Notes: a model not told the origin generated them from the letters alone. Numbered from the stretch's first letter, positions 1 to 7,240 are shown. The stretch: DNA of 10,568 nucleotides from JAUHWS01 sp964571805 (GCA_964571805.1 CAZNDI010000031.1:1-10568), one strand, 5' to 3'. A program made the numbers and translations.

Positions 1-431
1 GTTAGAACCAAGGCTACAATGATAGTCCATCGTTTGCCAGAAAAAATACCTTTGGTCAGATAATACTGAAGAACAATAAGGGGAACGAGAGAAACAAGAA
101 TCATAGGGAGGAACATAAAGCTCCCCATCATCCCAAACCCCCAAAAACCCGAGAGCCCAGGCATACCCTGAAGATCCGCTAAGTAGCCGGCAAAAAAACT
201 CCCTCCTACGGTAAAAAGGATGCTAAAAATTAAGCTCGCACCTAAGCCGATCAAGGCTAAAATACTTAGAACTCCCAAAAGTGTTCCTTGCCAAAGGCGG
301 CCTAACATTGGATCGGGGGGCATGTTAGAAGTAGTCATTTTTTCTTCTTCTGCTTTTACCAATACTGCTGAGCTTTTTGTTTCGACCGCCTTTTTAACAG
401 GTGCTGGTTTTTTTGGTTTTTTAATTTCCAT
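1..431 (-). CDS. Integral membrane protein of unknown function, 3' end outside window
   Basis: An open frame runs leftward from an ATG at 431-429 to the window edge without a stop (143 codons visible). The N-terminal 40 or so residues are Lys/Pro/Glu-rich and probably cytoplasmic. Hydrophobic segments follow at about residues 49-72, 104-125 and from 135 on, separated by a Gly/Phe/Met-rich stretch (about 87-103). This pattern suggests a small multi-pass membrane protein. I do not recognise the family. It starts 28 bases after the stop of the epimerase gene on the same strand, so the two are probably co-transcribed. No Shine-Dalgarno motif precedes the ATG; the upstream bases are almost all A and T. 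The hydrophobic periodicity and absence of stops support a real gene over the shorter plus-strand frame across it. Confidence 0.75.
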   Translation of the reverse strand, partial: MEIKKPKKPAPVKKAVETKSSAVLVKAEEEKMTTSNMPPDPMLGRLWQGTLLGVLSILALIGLGASLIFSILFTVGGSFFAGYLADLQGMPGLSGFWGFGMMGSFMFLPMILVSLVPLIVLQYYLTKGIFSGKRWTIIVALVL

Positions 432-459
432 TATATTTTTTGTTAAAAATTTTAATTAT

Positions 460-1425
460 TTAACGTAAAGCATCCGAACTTGTTTGCCTAATCCTCTCCA
501 ACCTCACATTTTCCACTTGCTCTCGAATCCCATCTTCAATTTTGACTTTGGGTTCATACCCAAGAATTTCTTGTATTTTGGAGATATCTGCGTGCTGACC
601 GGCCACATACCCTTCTTTGACAGGATTTTCGATATAAGTCGCCTTCACACCGTTATCAAAAGACTTTTCTAGAGCCTCGACCACCTCATTCAAACTGGTG
701 GAATGCCCTGTGCCGATATTAAACACCTCAGCGCCCAATTTCTTTTCGATTTCAATGGCTAAAGTAAGAGCTTGAACCACATCCCTTACATTGGTAAAAT
801 CTCGAAACTGCGTCCCATCGCCGTATATGACAGGAGAAAGGCCACGCGCCATGTCCCAACAGAATTGGGAAACTAAGTTGGCATACTGGCCTTTTGCCTC
901 TTCGTTTGGGCCATAAACACTCATGAATCGGAAGCCAATGATGTCGATTTCGGGATAAACTCTGTTGTAACACTGAGAAGCATACTCATAAACTCGCTTA
1001 GTAACAGCGTAATGATTGATGGGGGTCACCTCCTGAGTTTCGATGAGAGGAATGGGATTATTTCCGTAGAGGGAGGAAGTCGAAGCATAGAGAAATTTCT
1101 TCACCCCACTTTTTCGAGCCCATTCCAAAGTCGTTAAAAAGGACTCGATGGAATTGACATAACCCTTCACCAAGCCATCCCCCATAAACATTGGCGCACT
1201 GGAGGTACCTGCCAAATGAAGCACGTAGTCCACCTGCCCCACTCTATCTAAATCTTCAGTTTTACAAGCATCCCCCTCAATAAACGTCGTGCCTTGATCT
1301 AGATTCCGCTGATCCCCCAAAAGAAGGTTATCCAAAGCCGTAATTTCATAATTTTCGCGATTGATATTACAGAAGTTTGAGCCAATAAAACCGGCTCCAC
1401 CCGTGACTAAAATTCTTTTTTTCAT
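460..1425 (-). CDS. NAD-dependent epimerase/dehydratase (extended SDR, UDP-sugar 4-epimerase type)
   Basis: This 321-residue protein is an extended short-chain dehydrogenase, the family that epimerises or dehydrates nucleotide sugars with bound NAD in the cytoplasm. Visible marks are the Rossmann motif GGAGFIG (residues 9-15), an acidic residue ending strand 2 (D32 in LDNLL), LHLAG (69-73), the Ser-rich strand before the active site (S115-S118), the catalytic Y139-xxx-K143 pair (HYAVTK), and FRFMSVYGP (165-173), matching the family's R-F-x-N-V-Y-G-P segment. Length is typical of GalE/WbpP/Gne-like enzymes. The substrate cannot be decided from sequence: UDP-glucose, UDP-N-acetylglucosamine and dTDP-sugar enzymes share these motifs. 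It is the first gene of a minus-strand pair with the membrane protein downstream, which suggests surface-glycan synthesis (inference). No convincing SD precedes the ATG. Confidence 0.93.
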   Translation of the reverse strand: MKKRILVTGGAGFIGSNFCNINRENYEITALDNLLLGDQRNLDQGTTFIEGDACKTEDLDRVGQVDYVLHLAGTSSAPMFMGDGLVKGYVNSIESFLTTLEWARKSGVKKFLYASTSSLYGNNPIPLIETQEVTPINHYAVTKRVYEYASQCYNRVYPEIDIIGFRFMSVYGPNEEAKGQYANLVSQFCWDMARGLSPVIYGDGTQFRDFTNVRDVVQALTLAIEIEKKLGAEVFNIGTGHSTSLNEVVEALEKSFDNGVKATYIENPVKEGYVAGQHADISKIQEILGYEPKVKIEDGIREQVENVRLERIRQTSSDALR

Positions 1426-1481
1426 GAGAATATTTTAAGTTGTACAAATGGAATATTAACACTGCTTGAAGGTTAAAATTA

Positions 1482-1509
1482 TTGACAAATTAAATTAATG
1501 ATTAAAAAT
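1482..1509 (+). promoter_or_regulatory. Possible promoter of the parD-parE pair
   Basis: A perfect -35 hexamer TTGACA (1482-1487) is followed after 16 bases by AAAAAT (1504-1509), which matches the -10 consensus at four of six positions. The surroundings are very AT-rich, so the -10 is weakly supported. It lies about 70 bases before the parD ATG. The 152-base gap 1426-1577 separates this pair from the divergent epimerase gene; I found no equally good minus-strand promoter in it. Confidence 0.35.
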
Positions 1510-1519
1510 AAATATTTAT
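1508..1519. promoter_or_regulatory. 12-base palindrome, possible antitoxin operator
   Basis: ATAAATATTTAT is a perfect 12-base palindrome lying over or just after the possible -10 of the toxin-antitoxin promoter. ParD-type antitoxins usually repress their own promoter by binding short palindromes, so this is a candidate operator. In DNA this AT-rich, such palindromes also arise by chance. Confidence 0.2.
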
Positions 1520-1577
1520 AACTTGATAAACAGGCCCTTCGAAGTTAAAATTAAGTTAGATTTACCAGTACTATTCT

Positions 1578-1856
1578 ATGAGCACTCTCAGCCTTAGCAA
1601 TAAACTTCCGCAAACATTACAAAAATTTTTAGACCGTCAAATTGAGGAGGGGGGTTTTGTTGATGAAGCTGCCTATTTTTCAGCTCTATTAGAAGCAGAA
1701 AAGCTGCGCTCAGAAGAGCCTGTTGATAAAAAAACAATAGAAATTCTTGCAAAACGCATGTTAGACATCAAAGATAATAAAACGAGTTTTTTTACCATCG
1801 ATCAATTAGACAAGCGACTTAAAAAAATAATCGATAAAACTGAGGAAAAAATTTGA
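1578..1856 (+). CDS. parD: ParD-family type II antitoxin
   Basis: This 92-residue protein resembles ParD antitoxins. It opens with a short strand (STLSLSNKLP) followed by a helix ending in the characteristic 'GGFVDEAAYFSALLEAE' region (about residues 25-41), equivalent to the 'G-x-(Y/F)-x-S-x-S-E-Y-V-R-x-L-L' part of ParD ribbon-helix-helix domains. The charged C-terminal half (about 45-92, Lys/Glu/Asp-rich) would be the flexible segment that wraps the toxin. The ATG at 1578 is the natural start because it begins at the DNA-binding strand. The toxin gene follows in a different frame and probably overlaps the last 17 bases, a typical arrangement that couples translation. Family knowledge: the antitoxin neutralises ParE by direct binding and autoregulates the operon. 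No SD motif is visible before the start. Confidence 0.8.
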   Translation: MSTLSLSNKLPQTLQKFLDRQIEEGGFVDEAAYFSALLEAEKLRSEEPVDKKTIEILAKRMLDIKDNKTSFFTIDQLDKRLKKIIDKTEEKI

Positions 1857-2133
1857 AGTTATAATTGGGGGTCCAGCAATTGAAGAAATTGAAAATGCAA
1901 TGCTCTTTTATGCAGAAAAAGACCCAATCATCGCCATGATGTTTAGGAGGGAATTGTTTTTATCAGTTTCATTACTAGAAAAACAGCCTATGCTTTTTCC
2001 TATTTTTAATGGATTTGAAATACGTCGTTGTATTCTGAAAAATTTTCCTTACAATATTTTCTTTTTTGCAAAAGACAAACAAGTAAAAATTATCGCTGTT
2101 TTACATCAAAGAAGAAAGCCACGAAAATGGTAA
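1840..2133 (+). CDS. parE: ParE/RelE-family toxin, probable CTG start
   Basis: The frame encodes a ParE-like toxin of 97 residues if it begins at CTG 1840. Marks are an N-terminal strand FEVIIGGPA (residues 5-13), a helix pair with IEEIENAMLFYAEKDP, the FPIFNGFEIRRC segment, and the family-typical ending FPYNIFFFAKDKQVKIIAVLHQRRKP split over residues 69-94. The first in-frame ATG is at 1900 and would delete the first strand and half of helix 1, giving a 77-residue protein that should not fold. CTG 1840 gives L/M-R-K-K-F-E-V-I-I, the usual ParE opening, and overlaps parD by 17 bases; one base change would make it ATG. ATA 1834, ATA 1861 and ATT 1864 are less likely starts. ParE proteins poison DNA gyrase, whereas RelE relatives cut mRNA; the family assignment is firmer than the target. 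If the start is weak, toxin output is low or the gene is decaying. Confidence 0.8.
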   Translation: MRKKFEVIIGGPAIEEIENAMLFYAEKDPIIAMMFRRELFLSVSLLEKQPMLFPIFNGFEIRRCILKNFPYNIFFFAKDKQVKIIAVLHQRRKPRKW

Positions 2134-2162
2134 AATTTACAGATCATTGATATGATAAGCAC

Positions 2163-3149
2163 ATGTTTTTCAAAAAAAAGAAACCAAACCGGCTGTACGT
2201 TGCGACTAAGTCGAAATGGTACAACAAACCTCGAACCCGACCTACAGTTGGAACTTCTCGAAAAATTCTTTCTCTAGGCCTCAGAACAAAGTTTTCTGTC
2301 TTTTTTAAAGATAGTTTTTTATATTTAATAGCAGGCCTAATATTTTTGGGGCTCATTTTTTTTCTGGTTTTTTCCAGCAAATTTTCCATCAACAAAATTG
2401 ACATTGCCCGCAATAATCTCTACATCAATAGTGCCACAATTTCTACTCTATTAGCCCCCTACAAAGGAGACAGCATCTTCTTCTTTTCCAAATCTAAAGC
2501 TCAAGAACTCATTCAAAAAAAATATCCTGAATTTTCCAAAGTCGAAATCCGAAAACTCTTGCCAGACCGCATCAAAGTCGAACTCGAAACGTATGACATC
2601 ATCGCGAATGTAAAAGCCTACTATACCTTGCCAAAAGTCGATGAAACCGCGGCCTTTTCAAAGGATGCAGAACAAGACAGTTTTGACAAAGAATTTGGAA
2701 CCACCACTACGTCCAAAAAGCAGCTGAACCCTATAAAACAAGAGGCTCAACTCAACTCGATTGGACAAGCCATCTTTGATAGAGAGGTCAATCCGGATTT
2801 GATGACCATCACCATTGAAGGGCTTTCTCAACCCATCGAAGACCGCCAAATCATTGTTCCTAAAGAAGACATGGCCTACATTACGGACACTCTTAAATAT
2901 TTTCACAACATCATCCAGACCGAAATCAAGCAAGTGAAGTATTTTCCCATTGCCAATGAAGTCCACCTCACCACAGACAAAAATTTAACCTTGTGGCTCC
3001 TGACTAAAAAACCTTACAAAGAACAACTCGACCGATTCAATACCATTTATAAAGCCAAGAAACTGGACAAAGTAGATATTGCCTATATGGACCTGCGCGT
3101 GACAGAAAAAGTCATCTACTGCCCCCGCGGCACCTCCTGTGATAAGTAA
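2163..3149 (+). CDS. ftsQ: FtsQ/DivIB-type cell division protein with POTRA domain
   Basis: This 328-residue protein has the FtsQ layout. A strongly basic cytoplasmic tail (residues 1-50, many Lys/Arg) is followed by one membrane helix (about 52-71). A POTRA-type domain comes next (about 74-146), opening with FSINKIDIARNNLYIN and including the LLPDRIKVELETYD segment that resembles FtsQ 'R-x-x-P-x-x-(I/L)-x-V-x-(I/V)-x-E-R'. A polar insert (about 155-205) leads to the FtsQ beta domain (about 213-316) ending in IAYMDLRVTEKVIY, equivalent to the 'Y-I-D-L-R' strand. FtsQ links FtsB/FtsL to the divisome at the membrane. The 50-residue polar insert is longer than usual. The last residues carry two cysteines (C320, C326). 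No SD precedes the ATG. FtsQ usually sits near murC/ddl/ftsA/ftsZ, but here it follows a toxin-antitoxin pair. Confidence 0.85.
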   Translation: MFFKKKKPNRLYVATKSKWYNKPRTRPTVGTSRKILSLGLRTKFSVFFKDSFLYLIAGLIFLGLIFFLVFSSKFSINKIDIARNNLYINSATISTLLAPYKGDSIFFFSKSKAQELIQKKYPEFSKVEIRKLLPDRIKVELETYDIIANVKAYYTLPKVDETAAFSKDAEQDSFDKEFGTTTTSKKQLNPIKQEAQLNSIGQAIFDREVNPDLMTITIEGLSQPIEDRQIIVPKEDMAYITDTLKYFHNIIQTEIKQVKYFPIANEVHLTTDKNLTLWLLTKKPYKEQLDRFNTIYKAKKLDKVDIAYMDLRVTEKVIYCPRGTSCDK

Positions 3150-3335
3150 CTCACCTTAACGAGCTCTTTAGTATGAATTCTGTGTAATGAAACTACTTTA
3201 TAAGCGGAGAGCGTGGAGCGTGGAGCTTGCTGCAATTTGAAATTGAGATTAGCTCTCCGCTCTCCGCTCCACGCTCTCCGCTTGTCATTGATAGGAAGCA
3301 ACAGAGTGAATCGCAAGGAGGTGCGTAAGGTGAGT
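3149..3335. repeat. 187-base imperfect palindrome with heptamer-repeat arms (MITE-like)
   Basis: The element fills most of the 263-base gap between ftsQ and the carboxypeptidase gene. Its outer ends are a 10-base inverted repeat, ACTCACCTTA (3149-3158) and TAAGGTGAGT (3326-3335). Inside lies a perfect 19-base inverted repeat (3202-3220 with 3265-3283). The distances between outer and inner repeats are nearly equal, 43 and 42 bases, and everything is centred near 3242. The inner arms are tandem 7-base units: three on the left (GCGGAGA, GCGTGGA, GCGTGGA) and four on the right, read on the opposite strand. The centre holds CAATTTGAAATTG (3233-3245), itself an odd palindrome. The left end uses the last base of the ftsQ stop. 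No transposase is visible. The structure fits a non-autonomous mobile element or a large cruciform; the hairpin could also help end ftsQ transcripts. Confidence 0.7.
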
Positions 3336-3412
3336 AAATAATTTAAAATACAAGCTGTAAGCTATTAGATCCTTCTGAATTCTGATCGTCTAACAGCTCA
3401 AAGCTCCTAAAT

Positions 3413-4291
3413 ATGTTTCGAAGTCTCAGTGCCCTCATATTACTGGCCAACATGAACTCCACGGAAGAAATTCCGAACTTTAAAGAAACCCCTTTGGAGC
3501 AGGCTTCCTTTATCCAGCTCAGCAGCATACCTCGATTGAAAGCAGGAAAATTAGCCCCTGAGATCGAAGCGAAGTCAGCCCTTTTAATGGACCGTGACAC
3601 CGGGCTCATTTTATATGAAAAAAATGCGTCAGAAGCCCTTCCTATGGCCAGTTTAACAAAAATAATGACCGCTGTTTTGATTCTAGAAAACCATACATTA
3701 GATGAAGTAGTCCCCATAAACTCCAATTACGCCGATTTAGAAGGGGTAAAGATTTTTTTGCACAAAGGCGAAGAAATCACCGTCGAAAATCTCCTCAAAG
3801 CCCTCTTAATTCCCTCAGCAGGAGATGCAGCCATGGCCTTGGCAGAATATCACAGTGGTTCGGTTGAAAAATTTGTGGAAGCCATGAACCAACGGGCCAA
3901 AACGCTCAATTTAAAGCACACACATTTTTTAAATCCTGTGGGATTGGATGAAGCAGGACACGTTGCTTCGGCTTACGATTTAGCCCAACTCTCTCGTTAC
4001 GCCATGCAATTTGAAGAATTCAGAGCTATTGTAAAAACTCAGAATACCTCCATCAGCTCTGCGGACGGACAATTTAGCTATAATTTATCTTCCACCAATG
4101 AGCTCTTAAACAGCTATCTCAATATTTTAGGGATCAAAACCGGCACCACCGACGAGGCTGGAGAAAGCGTCGTGAACATGGCAAGAAATGAACAAGGCCA
4201 CGAAATCCTTGCTGTTCTTCTAAATAGTCCAGACCGTTTTCAAGAAAGCAAAAGTATGATCGATTGGGCCTTTAGGAGTTATCTTTGGTGA
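3413..4291 (+). CDS. D-alanyl-D-alanine carboxypeptidase, DacA/S11 family
   Basis: This 292-residue serine peptidase belongs to the penicillin-binding DacA family, which removes the terminal D-Ala from peptidoglycan stem peptides outside the membrane. The acyl-enzyme motif SLTK is at residues 80-83 within the typical 'A-L-P-M-A-S-L-T-K-I-M-T' context, and KTG is at 242-244 (GIKTGTTDEAG). The second motif, normally S-x-N, reads S135-A136-G137 in LLIPSAGDAAMALAE, so the usual Asn is Gly. HFLNPVGLDEAGH (171-183) matches the family's 'N-P-x-G-L' loop. The protein lacks the C-terminal PBP5 domain and amphipathic anchor of longer DacA proteins. Its N-terminal hydrophobic run (LSALILLA, 5-12) is short for a signal peptide; an in-frame TGA at 3383 excludes a longer start. 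The last 20 bases overlap the convergent protease gene, so both ends share DNA. Confidence 0.88.
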   Translation: MFRSLSALILLANMNSTEEIPNFKETPLEQASFIQLSSIPRLKAGKLAPEIEAKSALLMDRDTGLILYEKNASEALPMASLTKIMTAVLILENHTLDEVVPINSNYADLEGVKIFLHKGEEITVENLLKALLIPSAGDAAMALAEYHSGSVEKFVEAMNQRAKTLNLKHTHFLNPVGLDEAGHVASAYDLAQLSRYAMQFEEFRAIVKTQNTSISSADGQFSYNLSSTNELLNSYLNILGIKTGTTDEAGESVVNMARNEQGHEILAVLLNSPDRFQESKSMIDWAFRSYLW

Positions 4292-5399
4292 GTTTTAGGC
4301 GTTCTTTTTGGATTTCTTTAACGTGTTCCAAAACGGAAATTTGCAGACGAAGTTTTTCAAAATCAGCTGTGGGCATCTCCCGGCCCCCAATCAAACCATA
4401 TTGGATTTTTGCGATCTTGGAATAAAGCAAAACAATCACAATCAAGGTCAAAAAAGTAGCTAAAGAGGCAGCCAGAATGATCATATTTAAATGAAGGAGT
4501 AAATTGAAGAGAGCGTGTAAAAGAGCTGCCAAAAAAAAGCCCTGGGTGATAGAAACAGATTGAAAAGCAGCCGTTTTTTTGACAAACCCCCTCAACCAAA
4601 CAGGAATATAATAATTACTTTTTTCAATTTCATAGTTGGTCAACATGGATTCAGCAAAGAGCGAAATCCCATAAAAATAACCCAATAACCCCGAAGCCCC
4701 GACATGAAGGAAGGTGGTGAAAATAGAACGGTAAATGACTATCGTTTGAAACTCAGGGGAATTGAAGCTGTAATAAAAGAAAAGAATATTCTCGATGAAG
4801 GCAAAAATCAGACCCACATAAATGGCGTGAACCATAGCGGTATTGATGGAATTGATTTTTTTATAAACCAAGAAAGGATTGATCATGTACTTGAAATATT
4901 CTTCAAGCACGGCAAAAACAATGGTGGCCCCTCCTAGAGAAAGGACAAAGCTCTCTTTGACAGTGAGATTAAAGATACCATCAATCAGCAAAAAGGAGAG
5001 GAAAAATATTAAGATCGGAGTGAGATTATAAATGCGATTATAAATCGTCATAAAATTCCGCTTCCAAGGCAAGCCATAAAAAAGCCTCAAACTCATGGCA
5101 TGCAAAAAGGCAAACGTCAGGATAAAAAAGGCAATGAAGAGAAGGAGTAAAAAGAGCTCAAGAAAAGCGGAAGCGAAAGAGCCATTTAAAAAAGGCCAGA
5201 GGATTTTTAATTTCACTACCACACTGTCTAAAAGCCATTGGTGAAAAATAAGCACCGCAACGATGGATAAACTGCCGAGACTGAGAATTTTGAGCACCTC
5301 TCTCAAAGAGTGCTTCCGTTTATTTTGTTTATAAAAATAGCCTCCTAGAACTAAAACAAACAAGAAAGCAGCCAAACAGGAGAGGAAGAAGGGGTGCAT
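4272..5399 (-). CDS. PrsW-like intramembrane metalloprotease, paralog 1
   Basis: This 375-residue multi-pass membrane protein carries the PrsW-type motif set: E166-E167-x-x-K170 (LEEYFKY), F199-x-x-x-E203 (FAFIEN), H232 in FLHVGASG, and H295 in LLHALFN. In known PrsW/CPBP-type proteases such buried Glu and His residues bind the catalytic metal and cut substrates within or next to the membrane; Bacillus PrsW cleaves the anti-sigma factor RsiW. About nine hydrophobic segments can be drawn. The last 45 residues are hydrophilic and helical (DFEKLRLQISVLEHVKEIQ), and are conserved in the second copy at 7492-8610. No anti-sigma or sigma gene is in view, so the substrate is unknown. It is divergent from the coiled-coil gene (72-base gap) and tail-to-tail with the carboxypeptidase gene. 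No SD and no clear promoter precede it. Confidence 0.82.
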   Translation of the reverse strand: MHPFFLSCLAAFLFVLVLGGYFYKQNKRKHSLREVLKILSLGSLSIVAVLIFHQWLLDSVVVKLKILWPFLNGSFASAFLELFLLLLFIAFFILTFAFLHAMSLRLFYGLPWKRNFMTIYNRIYNLTPILIFFLSFLLIDGIFNLTVKESFVLSLGGATIVFAVLEEYFKYMINPFLVYKKINSINTAMVHAIYVGLIFAFIENILFFYYSFNSPEFQTIVIYRSIFTTFLHVGASGLLGYFYGISLFAESMLTNYEIEKSNYYIPVWLRGFVKKTAAFQSVSITQGFFLAALLHALFNLLLHLNMIILAASLATFLTLIVIVLLYSKIAKIQYGLIGGREMPTADFEKLRLQISVLEHVKEIQKERLKLTKDNS

Positions 5400-5404
5400 A
5401 GAAC

Positions 5405-5433
5405 TTGCTAAGCTTATTTTAATATGTTATAAT
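5405..5433 (+). promoter_or_regulatory. Strong promoter of the coiled-coil surface protein (extended -10)
   Basis: TTGCTA (5405-5410, four of six to the -35 consensus) is followed after exactly 17 bases by a perfect -10 TATAAT (5428-5433). TG at 5425-5426 sits one base before it, giving an extended -10. Transcription would begin near 5440 and leave a leader of about 32 AT-rich bases without an SD motif before the ATG at 5472. It occupies the 72-base gap between divergent genes. Confidence 0.75.
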
Positions 5434-5471
5434 AATACTTCATCCATTATTATTTAACCAAAACAAAAATT

Positions 5472-7175
5472 ATGGAGAACAAAATTTACACACACGTTTC
5501 AAGACACCGTGTCGGCTACCTGATTGCCGCTGTATTAGTCATTGTAGGTGGATTCACCTTTTCACCAAAGAGTGTACCGAACTTTTCTGCCTTGGACAAC
5601 AGCGCCCTCACCGGAAATGTGGGCGAATTGAGCAATGTGAGCAATCAAGTCACGCTGCTTGACAGCAATTTATCCTCTAGCGTAGTCATGACAGGTGAAA
5701 AGATGACCATCGATTGGAAGAGTAATAACAATACGGCCGATCTTTATTTGTTATCTGAAGACAAAAAAACGGCAAAACCCGTGACCATCAGAAAAAGTGT
5801 CATCAGCAGTGGTGACGTTAAATCTTATGTGTGGGAAGTGCCCGCCTCCGTTGCCTCTGGAAGCTATAGCTTAGGGCTACAGAGTGGAGGAAAAATGGAC
5901 AAAACGGACATGAGTTTCACCATCATTCAAGTGGGCAATAAAGCAGATGGTGGTCTTTCTGCGCTTCAAAGCCAGCTTAAAGCAGTATCTGCCGAAATGG
6001 ATTCAAATCAGACTCAGTTGGCAACCGTAAAAAGCCAAATCAAAAGCAAGAATGAGGCCCTAGTGACCTTGAAAAAGAACAGTCAAGCTGCCAGCCTCAA
6101 TTTAAATAAGAACATCGCTAGCTTTCAGGCACAAAAAAACAATCTTTCTGCCACGGCTTATAAAACCCAAGCTGAGGGAGTTTATGCGCTCAATGGAACT
6201 GTGACTCAAACCAACTTAGCCGTCACCGTGGCGCAAGCAGAACTTGTTAATTTGGAAGCTAAGGCAAAAACCCTCGAAGCTAAACTAGCCGACAAGCAAG
6301 TACAGGCGGCGGCCCTTCAAGGAAAAATCACCGAAGTTCAAGGCGTGAATAATATGAATCTCAATTCGAGTGTCATGGCAGGGGCTGACAACAAAGCTGT
6401 CACGTCGCCTTCTTTTGTGACTTTGAATGCTGAAGGAATCGCAAAAATGACTGAAACTGAGCTGAAGGTAACGATGGAAGCCCATCAAAACAAGATGACC
6501 GAGCTTAAATTACAAGCAGAAACGACTTTAAATGAACAAAAAGCTGCTGAACTTGAAGTGACCAACAGTCAAAAAGCTTTTGATGAAGCCACTACAAATG
6601 AAAGAAGCCTTTCTGTATCGCTAGAAAAAGCAAATGCTAAGGTAACGGAAGTGAGCAATAAACTGACGACAACTCAAGATCGCGTGACCGTCACTAATTT
6701 GCAAAATGAACTGAAAGTCGCTCAAACCGAAGCTGCAGGGCTGAAAGAACAATTGAGCCTAGCCCAGATCACGACTCAAACTGCCATGCAAAAACTGTCT
6801 TCTGGATTGCGCGTTAAAGCTGCCACAGATGATGCAGCCACAAAAGTAAGCGTCTCCATCAGTGCTCTAGAAGTTGAATTGAGCGCTCTCAATGCACAAC
6901 TCAATACCCTTCAAATGGGAGTATCCGTATCTTCTCAGAACCAAGCCAGTTCAAATCAGATGAAGGTCACCACTAGTGTTTCAAATGACTCAGCCGTGAC
7001 AAATTCTATTTCTTCTGGAGTGACCAGCGGAGCATCTGTCACCGAAGGCCTCAGTGTGACCAATGGCTCAGCAGAAGCCTCCAATGCAGTATCCAGTGGA
7101 GTCACTCTAAGCAACGGCGTGACCGAAACCGCCCGAACGACCAACGACGTCACAAAAACTGTCACCGCACAATAA
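5472..7175 (+). CDS. Membrane-anchored coiled-coil surface protein with Ig-like domain
   Basis: A 567-residue exported protein; I do not recognise a named family for the whole. A basic start and one hydrophobic helix (about residues 14-29) would anchor it in the membrane with the rest outside. Residues about 58-153 look like a KRE9/KNH-type Ig-like domain (GEKMTIDWKS, YVWEVPASVASGSYSLGL). Two long Gln/Lys/Ala/Glu-rich coiled-coil regions follow (about 160-290 and 325-480), split by a Gly/Ser/Asn linker. Residues 437-460 carry a flagellin-like signature (MQKLSSGLRVKAATDDAA). The tail (about 484-567) is a low-complexity Ser/Thr/Val/Asn stalk. There is no cysteine, sortase motif or C-terminal anchor. 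It has its own promoter and terminator, so it is probably a single-gene, well-expressed unit. Likely roles are adhesin, filament or wall-spanning spacer. It sits between two paralogous membrane proteases on the opposite strand. Confidence 0.8.
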   Translation: MENKIYTHVSRHRVGYLIAAVLVIVGGFTFSPKSVPNFSALDNSALTGNVGELSNVSNQVTLLDSNLSSSVVMTGEKMTIDWKSNNNTADLYLLSEDKKTAKPVTIRKSVISSGDVKSYVWEVPASVASGSYSLGLQSGGKMDKTDMSFTIIQVGNKADGGLSALQSQLKAVSAEMDSNQTQLATVKSQIKSKNEALVTLKKNSQAASLNLNKNIASFQAQKNNLSATAYKTQAEGVYALNGTVTQTNLAVTVAQAELVNLEAKAKTLEAKLADKQVQAAALQGKITEVQGVNNMNLNSSVMAGADNKAVTSPSFVTLNAEGIAKMTETELKVTMEAHQNKMTELKLQAETTLNEQKAAELEVTNSQKAFDEATTNERSLSVSLEKANAKVTEVSNKLTTTQDRVTVTNLQNELKVAQTEAAGLKEQLSLAQITTQTAMQKLSSGLRVKAATDDAATKVSVSISALEVELSALNAQLNTLQMGVSVSSQNQASSNQMKVTTSVSNDSAVTNSISSGVTSGASVTEGLSVTNGSAEASNAVSSGVTLSNGVTETARTTNDVTKTVTAQ

Positions 7176-7198
7176 ATCAAATAAATCGGAAAAATAAT

Positions 7199-7240
7199 AA
7201 AACTTCCTTAGTTTTTTCTAAGGAGGTTTTATTTTATTTG
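7199..7240 (+). terminator. Rho-independent terminator of the coiled-coil gene
   Basis: A 13-base-pair stem (7199-7211 with 7218-7230, one G-U pair) closes a six-T loop and is followed by ATTTTATTTG. It lies 23 bases after the stop codon. Flanking A-runs make it potentially active in both directions. Confidence 0.85.

Noticed and set aside
220..468. Plus-strand frame of 82 codons
   Set aside because: It lies across the minus-strand membrane protein gene and the end of the epimerase gene, and its product has no recognisable family; the minus-strand frame has clear membrane helices and no stops.
1846..1856. Programmed frameshift fusing ParD to ParE at an A-run
   Set aside because: Both proteins have natural ends at this point and a CTG start explains the toxin without a shift; toxin-antitoxin genes normally encode separate proteins.
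2144..2413. Minus-strand frame of 89 codons
   Set aside because: It overlaps the 5' part of ftsQ, whose FtsQ layout is convincing; the opposite frame shows no recognisable domain.
3343..3726. Minus-strand frame of 127 codons
   Set aside because: Antisense to the DacA-type gene with its SLTK motif; no family resemblance.
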